Part shown: positions 18,216 through 26,512 of the stretch, in pieces
How the letters are laid out: each line of letters opens with the position of its first letter
Position numbering within the stretch: position 1 is the first letter of the stretch
Source of the DNA: Thalassobacillus devorans
Lineage (GTDB): Bacteria > Bacillota > Bacilli > Bacillales > Halobacillaceae
Assembly: GCF_900176565.1 (NCBI RefSeq)
Contig: NZ_FXEH01000006.1
Coordinates: 1,302,001 to 1,366,000 of the forward strand
Length of the DNA stretch: 64,000 nt
Reading direction: 5' to 3'
Translations under genes and position numbers: made by a program
The notes under the pieces: model-generated
The model's database searches: none
Told to the model about the DNA's origin: nothing
The model's input: the letters and a program-made list of their open reading frames with translations, nothing else

Positions 18216-18959
18216 TCAACTATTTGAATTGCGTTTATAAAGCCTTTCTTTAACCGCTTTTTTCTCGGCCTGATACTTCCGATAACCCACGTACAATAGT
18301 GTCAGTATGATACATCCGCCGACAATAATAATTGTCCATACCAGGGCATCAAGACTCATTCCTCCTCCTGGTTCTTTCTGCATCATTTCTATAGATAAGC
18401 TGAGTATGCGGTCAATTTCTTCAGCTTCATCAGCCTGGGATAATAGGTTGTAATGATGATTGAATTGTTGAAAGAAAGCTTCATCAAATGTGAGAGCAGC
18501 TGCAGGGAGAACACTTCCCCAAAACGATTTAATATCTTCTAATGAAGTGGTATTATCTATACCTATTTGATTATGATATTGTTCGATGTTTTCGAGTAGC
18601 TTTTCTTTTTCTTTCACAATTAAACGTGGTTCCTTATTAACTAATGCATCCAGCCATAATACCAGGCCTAAGTGTTCATAAAGCAGGGAATCGATATCTC
18701 TTTGAGCTCCCAAAGCATGTTTCTTTATCTCCTTAAACTCAATAAGATGATCGGGGTGATTTTCTTGCATATAGTTTTCCAATCTTTCTTCATTGTAGCG
18801 CAGTAAATTATGGGAAAGCGATAAATCGCCTTCTTTGACAGCTTCATAATACTCGTCCAAAAAGTGTGGAATCGTATTAGGGGCAGCAGCTTGAACGTGT
18901 ATAGACAAAATCCCTATCAATAGTAGTAACAGCCCAACAGTCGATGATTTACGCAGCAT
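18216..18959 (-). CDS. ypjB: Sporulation-associated membrane protein YpjB
   Basis: A 247-residue protein with a signal peptide (about 5-25, ending VQA-AA) and one C-terminal transmembrane helix (about 213-233) followed by a basic tail. The bulk would thus be outside the membrane. The middle is predicted mostly helical. Its layout, length and place between ypjA and the yugP-like gene match the bacillus YpjB family, linked to sporulation; the mechanism is unknown. The ATG at 18959 is chosen with GAGGTG at 6 nt. Confidence 0.8.
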   Translation of the reverse strand: MLRKSSTVGLLLLLIGILSIHVQAAAPNTIPHFLDEYYEAVKEGDLSLSHNLLRYNEERLENYMQENHPDHLIEFKEIKKHALGAQRDIDSLLYEHLGLVLWLDALVNKEPRLIVKEKEKLLENIEQYHNQIGIDNTTSLEDIKSFWGSVLPAAALTFDEAFFQQFNHHYNLLSQADEAEEIDRILSLSIEMMQKEPGGGMSLDALVWTIIIVGGCIILTLLYVGYRKYQAEKKAVKERLYKRNSNS

Positions 18960-19026
18960 TGTGCCCACCTCTTCTTCTAGGGTTCTCTAACCATTTTATG
19001 AGAAGAGGGACAAGATTAGACCTGCT

Positions 19027-19611
19027 TTACAAATAGGTTTTCTTCAGCCTTGGCCGCACAGCTAATACATAGGCTATACCGATACTTGCCATACTTAACC
19101 AAAATGTAAAATAACCAATAGGATTGATAAATTCCATCAACGGCCCATAGATTGGCATTTGTTCAAAAACATAATCAATAATGTCATTATGAACGGTCCA
19201 CACAGCAGCGACAGCTAAATGTCTGATTTTCATTTGGTAATACGGAGCATATAACAGACCTTGGATAGCCATTGCCCCATGTGAAATAATCAACATATAT
19301 CCCGTCCAGTGTAATGATCCTTCTACCATTAAGGTTAAAAAGTTCATGACCACTGCCCAAATTCCATATTTAAACAAGGTCACCATCGCAAGTGCACCGA
19401 TATAAGGTGCTTGTTTTCCAAAATACATTATCAGCAGGAAAATCGTGAAGAACAGACTGGCTGTTGGGCTGTCAGGAACAAATAATAAAAATATCGGTTC
19501 TGTCTGCTCCAGTTGATAACCATACCAAATGTAGCCATATACGGAGCCAGCTAAATTAATTAAAAACAGGATAAAGATAAATGTCCGATTGGCTAATATG
19601 TTATAAAACAA
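19027..19611 (-). CDS. ypjA: YpjA-like multi-pass membrane protein (DUF1405)
   Basis: A 194-residue integral membrane protein with about six helices and no soluble domain. VYGYIWYG and LLFVPDSPTASLFFTIFLL are typical of the DUF1405 family. Function unknown. The TTG at 19611 is chosen because GGAGG then lies 8 nt upstream; the upstream GTG abuts the ribosome site. It lies just downstream of qcrC, the usual bacillus neighbourhood. Confidence 0.85.
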   Translation of the reverse strand: MFYNILANRTFIFILFLINLAGSVYGYIWYGYQLEQTEPIFLLFVPDSPTASLFFTIFLLIMYFGKQAPYIGALAMVTLFKYGIWAVVMNFLTLMVEGSLHWTGYMLIISHGAMAIQGLLYAPYYQMKIRHLAVAAVWTVHNDIIDYVFEQMPIYGPLMEFINPIGYFTFWLSMASIGIAYVLAVRPRLKKTYL

Positions 19612-19656
19612 GCAAGCCACCTCCGCCTTATGTAATCAAATTAACAAATATAAGAG

Positions 19657-19683
19657 AAGCCGCGCTAATGAATAGCGCGGCTT
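19657..19683. terminator. Hairpin after the qcr operon, probable terminator
   Basis: A perfect 11-bp GC-rich stem (AAGCCGCGCTA with TAGCGCGGCTT) with a 5-nt loop lies 14 nt past the qcrC stop. The minus-strand T run is poor, so termination may be factor-assisted or incomplete. Confidence 0.6.
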
Positions 19684-19696
19684 TCATCTTTTTTAA

Positions 19697-20503
19697 TTAA
19701 TGACCTTCTCCCCCGCTGTCTTCTCCGCCTTCGCCTTCACCAGCGTTAGCAATGAATTCAGCAAGCTGCTGTAATTCCTCATCAGAACCATTGAACATAT
19801 CTGCAGGCATATTGCCGATACCATTGACAGCAATATCTTTGATTTCATCTACTGATTTCTCAGTTTCAATTAAAGATGGGTTACTGCCTTGTCCTTGTAA
19901 CTGGTCCCCGTGACAGCTCAAGCAGTTTTGCTCATATATTGCGTAGCCAGGGTCTTCGGTATCAATTTCAGGACCTTCTCCCTCTTCTTGAACACCGTAC
20001 TGTTCAGAGCGTTGTTCATAGTCAACTTCTGATACAGATTCGTAAGTAAGCCAGAATGTTGCAATGAAACCCAGCAGCATCAGCCCTGTAGCAATCGGTC
20101 GCTTTGTCGGATGGCGATCCGGGCCGTTATCCAAAAACGGAGCCAGCAACAATGCACCGAACGCCAAGCCAGGCATAACAATCGCACCTAGTACGATGTA
20201 ATTACCACCGGCGAATTCATATTTCAGGAATTGATATAAGAATAAGAAATACCAGTCTGGTAACGGAATATATGATGCATTAGTCGGATCAGCCTGCTGT
20301 TCCAAAGGTGATGGATGTGCAGCAGTTACAATTAAAAATCCGATTAAGAAAACCGCTCCAACCAGCCACTCTTTTAATAAGAAATTGGGCCAGAAAGCTT
20401 CCGTACGACCCGGATATTCAGAATAATCTTTAGGTATGTTCGGTTTGCGTTCCGCCGGAATACGTGAGTCACCGACGAACTTCATGCCTTTACCCCTATG
20501 CAC
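19697..20503 (-). CDS. qcrC: Menaquinol:cytochrome c reductase, cytochrome b/c subunit
   Basis: A 268-residue subunit typical of Gram-positive b6c complexes. It fuses a subunit IV-like part (about 1-160, three transmembrane helices, with PLPDWYFLFLYQFLKYEFAG of the quinol site) to a C-terminal cytochrome c domain. The heme motif CLSCH is in EQNCLSCHGDQLQG, and Met ligand candidates are in GNMPADMF. The N-terminus MHRGKGMKFVGDSRIP matches bacillus QcrC, fixing the start. The C-tail is unusually rich in Gly and Glu (about residues 250-268). Confidence 0.95.
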   Translation of the reverse strand: MHRGKGMKFVGDSRIPAERKPNIPKDYSEYPGRTEAFWPNFLLKEWLVGAVFLIGFLIVTAAHPSPLEQQADPTNASYIPLPDWYFLFLYQFLKYEFAGGNYIVLGAIVMPGLAFGALLLAPFLDNGPDRHPTKRPIATGLMLLGFIATFWLTYESVSEVDYEQRSEQYGVQEEGEGPEIDTEDPGYAIYEQNCLSCHGDQLQGQGSNPSLIETEKSVDEIKDIAVNGIGNMPADMFNGSDEELQQLAEFIANAGEGEGGEDSGGEGH

Positions 20504-20535
20504 AGCGTTCCCTCCTTTTCACAAAAACTGTCATC

Positions 20536-21210
20536 TTATAGTGGTCCGGAAATACCTTGTTTACGTATCATAATGAAGTGCGCTGCCATTAAACCAAATA
20601 GTGCTGCAGGCAGGAAGAACACGTGAATAGCGAAGAAACGTGTCAATGTCTGGGCGCCTACGATTTGTGGGTCACCCGCAAGTAATGTACGCAAATCATC
20701 ACCAATGAAAGGTGTTGCCGCAGCGATTTCCAAACCAACCTGAGTCGCAAAATAAGCTTTGTTGTCCCACGGCAGCAGGTAACCTGTGAAACCAAGACCA
20801 AGCATTACGAAGAATAACAATACTCCGACAATCCAGTTCAATTCACGAGGCTTCTTATAGGCACCCTGGAAAAACACCCGTAAAGTATGTAGGAACAACA
20901 TTACGATAACCAAACTCGCACCCCAGTGGTGCATCCCACGGACGATTTGTCCATGTGCGACTTCTTTTTGCAAGTAATAAACAGACTCCCATGCATTTTC
21001 AATGTCTGGGACATAGTACATCGTCAAAAACATTCCGGATAAAACCTGGATGACTGTCACAAAAAATGTCAAACCGCCAAAGCAATATACAAATGCTGAA
21101 AAATGATGGGCAGGATTGACATGTTCAGGAACTTCATGGTCGGCAATATCACGCCACAACGGGGTGATGTCCATTCGCTCGTCGACCCAGTCATAAATCT
21201 TCTGCAACAT
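20536..21210 (-). CDS. qcrB: Menaquinol:cytochrome c reductase, cytochrome b6 subunit
   Basis: A 224-residue four-helix cytochrome b subunit that carries the two b hemes and one covalently bound heme. Paired heme-ligand histidines are visible in RGMHHWGASLV and FLHTLRVF, and in RFFAIHVFFLPA and AAHFIMIRKQG. GYLLPWDNKAYFATQVG is the quinol-oxidation site. The N-terminal VPEHVNPAHHFSAFVYCFGG has the conserved cysteine for the extra heme. It starts 2 nt after qcrA. Confidence 0.96.
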   Translation of the reverse strand: MLQKIYDWVDERMDITPLWRDIADHEVPEHVNPAHHFSAFVYCFGGLTFFVTVIQVLSGMFLTMYYVPDIENAWESVYYLQKEVAHGQIVRGMHHWGASLVIVMLFLHTLRVFFQGAYKKPRELNWIVGVLLFFVMLGLGFTGYLLPWDNKAYFATQVGLEIAAATPFIGDDLRTLLAGDPQIVGAQTLTRFFAIHVFFLPAALFGLMAAHFIMIRKQGISGPL

Positions 21211-21212
21211 GA

Positions 21213-21722
21213 TTAAATCCCACTCCCTCTTGATATGGCTTGTCCAAGGTAAAGCATGCCTTCTTCCACTTTATGCTCATATACTGGTAGCGGAGCAGTT
21301 GGTGGAGTATTCGGTACGTTTACCCCATCTTTGGTGTAACGGCCGCCATGGCATGGACAATAGAATTCATTTGGAAACTGCTCTTGCGAGTTCCAGTCCA
21401 CGGTGCAGCCCAAGTGCGTACAAATGGGAGAAAGGGCTACGATTTCGCCGTTCTCATCTTTGTATACCCAGGCATTTTTTTCAACCTCTGATTCATACCA
21501 GCCATCTTTCTGGTCTACTTTCCAGTTAAATCGCTGTGGTTCATTGGTTATTTCGCTCTCCTCCACAACAGCAGCAAAGTCACCTGCAGCTGACGGCTTC
21601 AATACTGGATCAATAGCAAAACGAACCATTGGAGCAAGCATTCCTGCCGCCATGAAACCGCCTACACCGGTTAACGTGTAGTTCAGGAACTGACGTCTGG
21701 ATACTTGTTTTTTATCGCTCAT
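21213..21722 (-). CDS. qcrA: Menaquinol:cytochrome c reductase, Rieske iron-sulfur subunit
   Basis: A 169-residue Rieske protein. The 2Fe-2S ligands lie in CTHLGC and CPCHGG. A twin-arginine-like signal (SRRQFLN followed by a hydrophobic stretch, residues 8-35) serves as the uncleaved membrane anchor. The ATG at 21722 has GGGGGG upstream; a longer frame to 21773 lies within the leader and is rejected. The qcrA promoter is at 21793-21821. It leads the qcrABC operon. Confidence 0.95.
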   Translation of the reverse strand: MSDKKQVSRRQFLNYTLTGVGGFMAAGMLAPMVRFAIDPVLKPSAAGDFAAVVEESEITNEPQRFNWKVDQKDGWYESEVEKNAWVYKDENGEIVALSPICTHLGCTVDWNSQEQFPNEFYCPCHGGRYTKDGVNVPNTPPTAPLPVYEHKVEEGMLYLGQAISRGSGI

Positions 21723-21792
21723 ATTTTTCCCCCCTCTATGCTGTAATCCATTATTCATGGATATTTTACACACAGTTTACTAGGACATTACC

Positions 21793-21821
21793 ATGATAGC
21801 GCAAACTTATGTGCCGGTCAA
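21793..21821 (-). promoter_or_regulatory. Sigma-A-type promoter of qcrABC
   Basis: On the minus strand TTGACC (21816-21821), 17 nt, TATCAT (21793-21798). The start is expected near 21786, giving a leader of about 65 nt before qcrA. Confidence 0.75.
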
Positions 21822-21853
21822 TAAATTATCGGTGAAACGAGAAAAATTTGTCA

Positions 21854-22309
21854 TCACCAATAAGATCTTATCATTTCGGCAATTTGACTTACTTGCTCTT
21901 TAATGAAAGACTGTGCTTCTGAGCTTTGCAGGTTACCAGATTGTAACCCGGGCAGCCAGATGACCTCTCCATCGATATCCTTGCTCGCTTTACGCCAGTT
22001 GACATCAAATGTAAAAAGAAATACATGCTCGAATGGAAGTTCTGTAAATGCCTCAACCCAACGGTTAAGCCTGGCTGTCTCCCTATTAACTTCGCCAGAT
22101 AAGTAATAATACTCCGGAAGTAATACTATCCTGCCTTTATATTCTTTTTCAATCTCGTTGACAAACATATTCAATAGTTCCTTTTGAAAAGCCTGTTTTT
22201 TCATCTGCTCGTCTTTTTGAGCCCCGAATGGTATTAAGGGTATAATCAGGGTGTCGATGTATTCTTTCGCCTCTACATATTGCGAAATATCATGATGGGT
22301 CCATTTCAT
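21854..22309 (-). CDS. ypiF: YpiF-like conserved protein (DUF2487)
   Basis: A 151-residue soluble protein of unknown function, recognised by MKWTHHDISQYVEAKEY, DTLIIPLIPFG and GRIVLLPEYYYLSG, and by its fixed position between ypiB and qcrA. It begins at ATG 22309 (a TTG directly before it is possible). A terminator separates it from ypiB, so it is probably transcribed alone. Confidence 0.82.
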   Translation of the reverse strand: MKWTHHDISQYVEAKEYIDTLIIPLIPFGAQKDEQMKKQAFQKELLNMFVNEIEKEYKGRIVLLPEYYYLSGEVNRETARLNRWVEAFTELPFEHVFLFTFDVNWRKASKDIDGEVIWLPGLQSGNLQSSEAQSFIKEQVSQIAEMIRSYW

Positions 22310-22363
22310 CAATCATCACTATCCTTTCCAATCTTCCTACATTTTACTAAAAATCTGCAAAAA

Positions 22364-22397
22364 TAAAAAACTGAATCGGGTACGATCCAGTTTTTTA
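22364..22397 (-). terminator. Terminator of the aroC-ypiB operon
   Basis: An imperfect stem (AAAACTGGATC with GATTCAGTTTT on the minus strand, 6-nt loop) followed by TTTTTT overlaps the ypiB stop. It marks the end of the nine-gene aromatic operon. Confidence 0.75.
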
Positions 22398-22961
22398 TTT
22401 CTCAGCAATTTCCGCTAATTCCTGCTTGACCTTTTTCAAAAGGGCCGAGACGCTGTGGAATGCATCTCTATCCCCATTATCAAGGGCTTCATCTATTTCA
22501 CGCTCCAGCTGCTGCTTTTGGTGCTCCAAAAGACTGATGTCCAACAGCCTGCCTGCCAGCTTCTTATCTTTTGCAGTTAAATAATGATTGAGTGGTACGT
22601 ATGGATTTTCTTCTAATACCGCTGCATACCGTGCTGATTGGTTTGCTTGATCGAAATTCAATTGTATATACAGAGGTTCCTCCTGGTTCAAGCGGATATC
22701 ATGGAAAGACTTTTCGGCATCAGTCGTCATGACTTTATCTTTGTAGAATCGGAACGGTGGTGCTTTTACTCCCTGGGCACTAATAAGAATTCCTCTGGGA
22801 CAAAACTCGACTTCATCGACAAAGTGGGCATGCTGCAGAATCGCTTCATGATTGATCAAGTAATTCAAGATCCATACGCTTTCTCTTTTCTTCAATTGAT
22901 AATGATTTAAAAACCACCGGACAAAATCTTTTTTATCTTGAACGGATATAGGTGTTTCCAT
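22395..22961 (-). CDS. ypiB: YpiB/ReoY-like protein (UPF0302 plus IDEAL domain)
   Basis: A 188-residue protein. The N-terminal UPF0302 domain (about 1-130) includes KKDFVRWFLNHYQLKKRESVW and VDEVEFCPRGILIS. A C-terminal IDEAL motif (about 145-185) has LEREIDEALDNGDRDAFHSVSALL. The Listeria orthologue ReoY takes part in ClpCP-dependent turnover of MurA, which controls peptidoglycan synthesis; the same role here is inference. GGGAGGGG precedes the ATG. It is the last gene of the aromatic operon. Confidence 0.85.
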   Translation of the reverse strand: METPISVQDKKDFVRWFLNHYQLKKRESVWILNYLINHEAILQHAHFVDEVEFCPRGILISAQGVKAPPFRFYKDKVMTTDAEKSFHDIRLNQEEPLYIQLNFDQANQSARYAAVLEENPYVPLNHYLTAKDKKLAGRLLDISLLEHQKQQLEREIDEALDNGDRDAFHSVSALLKKVKQELAEIAEK

Positions 22962-22982
22962 TTACACCCCTCCCACATCGTA

Positions 22983-24251
22983 TTACGTGATATCCTCTTC
23001 ACGATTCTCCAAACGATGAACGAAATCCTCTATGTCACTGTCAGTAGGTTCAATTTTCATATACTCTCGGAAAATACGGACGGCTTCTCCCATCCTCCCT
23101 TCTTCGACTAAGAAATAGCCATATTCTTTCAAAAAGACACTATCTTCTTTAAAGGAATTATATGCAACTTCATAATGATTTATAGCCTCGGAATATTGTT
23201 CTTCTATCTCATAAGCTTTGGCCAGCTCCCAGTGGTAGTTCGGGTCAGCTTCACCAAGATCAAGCAGATGCTCCAATAAATCAATGATCGCTTCATAGTC
23301 TTCATCTTTTTTGTAATTTTCTATTAAAAACAGGATGGCTTCTTTATATCCCGGATCTAAGCTGACTGCTTCTTTCATGGATTGATAGGCTTCTTCTTTC
23401 TTACCTTGTCGGTGGGCAAGCGTACCTGCAAGGTGATAGAGCTCTTTATTGAATTCGTCTTTCGCATGGCCGCTGTGTGCCATTTGATAAGCTTCTTCCA
23501 TCATACCCTCGCTCTCGTACGCCTGTGCCAGTAAAGGGTATACGGATTGGTAATAAGGGTCTCTTTCCACAAGATCTTCCCACACCTTTATGGCAATATC
23601 GGTACGGTTGGCCTGGAATGCTACAAAGCCATAACGGAATTTAATATCAGCATTTTCTTCTTCTACTTTTTGGAAGTGGGCCAGGGATTGTTCAAAGTCC
23701 CCTGTGGCTGCATAAGCCTCGGCAAGTCTTGCCGCCACCTCAATGTCTCCAATGATCGGCTCACGGCTGTATGCATTCTCATAAAACGGTATGCTCTTAT
23801 TGTATTCCCCATTAGAAAAGGAGAGTTCTCCTAATGCGAAATCAATGACAGCTTCATTAGGTGCCGCCTGCTTGGCCGCCAGCAATTTTTGTTCCGCTAC
23901 TTCAAAAAGCCCTTGGGATTGATAGAGATCGGCAAGCTGCATCAAAGACGGCAAATAATCTTCGTCTTCCGGGCCAAACTGATTCAAAAGTTCTATCGCT
24001 TCCTCATCTTCTTCCAAGTCGATATGAATTTCTGACAACATAATCTTCAATTCATTTTCTTTGGGGTATCGCTGACTCAACTCTTTAAGAATCATTTTCG
24101 CTTCTTCTAACATCCCCCACTGGATATACAACTCTGCGATTGTAAAACGTTCCTCTTCATCCGCTTCAGGCAAATAGGATTGTAATGTCTTTAATGCTTC
24201 ATCTGTCCGGTTTGCTTCCATAAGCCGGACGGCTTGTTGTATTTCCTCCAT
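22983..24251 (-). CDS. ypiA: YpiA-like tetratricopeptide-repeat protein
   Basis: A 422-residue soluble protein made almost wholly of TPR helix pairs (at least ten), for example EEAKMILKELSQRYP, ALAYESEG-type pairs and EEAYQSMKEAVSLDPGYKEA. It is very acidic. Such proteins serve as binding scaffolds; partners are unknown. The ATG at 24251 with AAAGGA at 7 nt is preferred over a start six codons earlier. It follows the unrecognised gene by 18 nt. Confidence 0.88.
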   Translation of the reverse strand: MEEIQQAVRLMEANRTDEALKTLQSYLPEADEEERFTIAELYIQWGMLEEAKMILKELSQRYPKENELKIMLSEIHIDLEEDEEAIELLNQFGPEDEDYLPSLMQLADLYQSQGLFEVAEQKLLAAKQAAPNEAVIDFALGELSFSNGEYNKSIPFYENAYSREPIIGDIEVAARLAEAYAATGDFEQSLAHFQKVEEENADIKFRYGFVAFQANRTDIAIKVWEDLVERDPYYQSVYPLLAQAYESEGMMEEAYQMAHSGHAKDEFNKELYHLAGTLAHRQGKKEEAYQSMKEAVSLDPGYKEAILFLIENYKKDEDYEAIIDLLEHLLDLGEADPNYHWELAKAYEIEEQYSEAINHYEVAYNSFKEDSVFLKEYGYFLVEEGRMGEAVRIFREYMKIEPTDSDIEDFVHRLENREEDIT

Positions 24252-24269
24252 ATGGACATCCTTTCTCAT

Positions 24270-25145
24270 CTATGCAAAATGCATCGGTATCGAAACCTTC
24301 CTGTGTTTCCCAATCATGTTATCATTCATGATCTCCTGATTCACTTGAACTACTTCTCCATTCATAATGGTAACGTCAGGAACAGACCCATGGTACCTGA
24401 TTTCGGTTGGATCATCAATTACAGTGCATCCGTCATGTAAATGCAAATTGTAATCAGCCTGTCCACCTGGCATTAAATCACCCTTATATGGATATATTCC
24501 TGCCCTTCTAAGGTTATTGCTTGTCAAGGGATGTTCCGTTATAGGATCTTTCAACGTAATCATATCACAATGTTCAACTGTTTTTTTCCATGCATCATAT
24601 AATTTTTGTGAATCTTCCCCCTTCACCTTAATAAAAGGAGCAATAGGGATTCTTGTATAACTCTGCGCTTGTGCCAACCATTCCCAAGCGACATTTTCCA
24701 TGTCTTTTTCTGTGTGTAACTCAACTAAGATAAAGGGCGCTTTTTGCATTCCGAAGAATCGAACCATAGCTGGAGTCAGTAGTCTAGGGGCAACGACAGG
24801 GGATATCATATAATCCATGGGTAATCCTGCAAGCATGTGAAGAAACGAATGATATTTTTGTTTGAATAGATGAGTAGTCGTGATTGGCAGCTGCACAAGT
24901 AATAAGGTACATCCACGGATAAGATAGTCCAAACTGAGTTTCTTCTTGTCAACAGATGAATATAATGGTGCAGAGTGATCGACCATGACATACCCTGGGG
25001 TAACGTGGTAGGCATCCACATTTAACTCAATCGGATGGGATGAAGAAAGGAACTTCCTGACGAAGCAATCATCCTCAACAAGCACTTCTTTATTAACCCA
25101 ATTTTCTTTGTGCCAGGTCCGCTGATAAAAATAGTAAGCTCCCAT
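24270..25145 (-). CDS. Unrecognised protein with an amidohydrolase-like frame, probably a pseudoenzyme
   Basis: A 291-residue protein I do not recognise. Its ends resemble the split beta-domain of amidohydrolases. Near residue 50, HVTPGYVMVDHSAPLY stands where such enzymes have x-x-PGxIDxHxH. Near residues 230-275, IYPYKGDLMPGGQADYNL and DVTIMNGEVV resemble the usual LYPRKGxLxxGxDADLVxxD and VxVNGKxV. The metal-binding HxH, lysine and later His/Asp ligands are not evident, so hydrolysis is doubtful. GGAGGTGG precedes the ATG. It lies between aroA and ypiA, adjacent in B. subtilis, inside the aromatic operon. Function unknown. Confidence 0.6.
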   Translation of the reverse strand: MGAYYFYQRTWHKENWVNKEVLVEDDCFVRKFLSSSHPIELNVDAYHVTPGYVMVDHSAPLYSSVDKKKLSLDYLIRGCTLLLVQLPITTTHLFKQKYHSFLHMLAGLPMDYMISPVVAPRLLTPAMVRFFGMQKAPFILVELHTEKDMENVAWEWLAQAQSYTRIPIAPFIKVKGEDSQKLYDAWKKTVEHCDMITLKDPITEHPLTSNNLRRAGIYPYKGDLMPGGQADYNLHLHDGCTVIDDPTEIRYHGSVPDVTIMNGEVVQVNQEIMNDNMIGKHRKVSIPMHFA

Positions 25146-25211
25146 ACTTGTCCACCTCCGACAGGCTTTCTATAAGGTATGAGAGCTTGGGCTATTGTAT
25201 GATTAGCTTCG

Positions 25212-26501
25212 TTATTTTTTCAAAGAATCTAAATCTTTGAAAAATCCAGGATAAGAAATGTCGATGCATTGGCCATTTGACAACACAGTTTCTCCTTTCG
25301 CTATCAGTGACGCTACTGCAATCATCATGCCGATGCGATGATCCATAAAGGAATCAACCTCAGCCCCTGTCAAAGAAGCTTTACCGTAAATAGTTAAACC
25401 ATCCTCTTCTTCTTCTACCTCTGCACCAAAACTGCTAAGAACCTGTGCTACTGCCGCAATTCTATCAGTTTCTTTCACACGCAGTTCACCAGCATCTTTA
25501 ATTTTTGTAACCCCACTTGCCTGAGTAGCCGCCAGCGCCAGGATTGGAAGTTCGTCTATTAAAGAAGGAATCATCTCCCCTTCAATCACTGCTCCTGTCA
25601 GCTCCTGGTATTTAATTTCCACATTACCGACCGCTTCTCCTCCTATTTGACGTGTTTCTTTTACAGTGATATCGGCTCCCATCATCTCCAGAGCTTTTAT
25701 TAGTCCAGTTCTTGTAGGATTGATTCCTACATCTTCTACCAGAATAGAACTTCCTGGTATGATGGCAGCTGCCACCAGGAAAAAAGCTGCAGAGGATATA
25801 TCCCCTGGAACAGCCAAGTCCGCAGGTTGTAATTGCTGGCCACCCTGAATGGTGATTTCTTTGTCCTGGATGGAAATCTCTCCCCCGAATTGTGGGAGCA
25901 TTTGCTCTGTATGGTCCCTGGTTTTTACTTGTTCTATAATGGTTGTCTCTCCTTCAGCAACCATCCCAGCTAACAGTAACGCAGATTTAACCTGAGCACT
26001 TTTCACCGGCATTTCATAGGTAATACCTTGCAGGTTATTACCTGTAATCGCGAGGGGCAGTAAGCGACCCTTACTTCTTCCCTCAATGTTAGCCCCCATT
26101 TCCTTCAATGGACCTACCACTCGATCCATTGGCCTTTTTGATAAGGAAGGATCACCATAACAGGTAGTGAATAAAGGAAGGCCCGCCAGCAAACCTGTAA
26201 CTAACCTTGCAGTGGTACCGGAGTTCCCAAAGTATACTGGTCGTTCCGCTTCTTTCAACGATTCCAGTCCATTACTCCTGATTGTCAGGTTTGACCCAGA
26301 CTGGTCAATATCCACTCCTAATTCTCTAAAGACCTGAATAGTTCGCATACAGTCCTCACCTGATAAAAAATTCGAAATGTGGGAGGTTCCTTCTGCCAAT
26401 GAAGAAAATATGACAGCACGGTGGGAAATGGATTTATCACCGGGCACTGATAGTTTACCGTCAATAGCATGTTCCATTGGTTTTAATGTAATTTCACTCA
26501 T
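25212..26501 (-). CDS. aroA: 3-phosphoshikimate 1-carboxyvinyltransferase (EPSP synthase)
   Basis: A 429-residue enzyme of the shikimate pathway that joins shikimate-3-phosphate and phosphoenolpyruvate. Motifs: LSVPGDKSISHRAVIFSSLA (substrate lysine and serine), FGNSGTTARLVTGLLAG (PEP loop), GDPSLSKRPM, KVKETDRIAAVAQ-like ELRVKETDRIAA and DHRIGMMIAVA. All are intact. The B. subtilis equivalent is called aroE. It starts 11 nt after tyrA with GGAGG. Confidence 0.96.
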   Translation of the reverse strand: MSEITLKPMEHAIDGKLSVPGDKSISHRAVIFSSLAEGTSHISNFLSGEDCMRTIQVFRELGVDIDQSGSNLTIRSNGLESLKEAERPVYFGNSGTTARLVTGLLAGLPLFTTCYGDPSLSKRPMDRVVGPLKEMGANIEGRSKGRLLPLAITGNNLQGITYEMPVKSAQVKSALLLAGMVAEGETTIIEQVKTRDHTEQMLPQFGGEISIQDKEITIQGGQQLQPADLAVPGDISSAAFFLVAAAIIPGSSILVEDVGINPTRTGLIKALEMMGADITVKETRQIGGEAVGNVEIKYQELTGAVIEGEMIPSLIDELPILALAATQASGVTKIKDAGELRVKETDRIAAVAQVLSSFGAEVEEEEDGLTIYGKASLTGAEVDSFMDHRIGMMIAVASLIAKGETVLSNGQCIDISYPGFFKDLDSLKK

Positions 26502-26512
26502 GGCTTGCCCTC

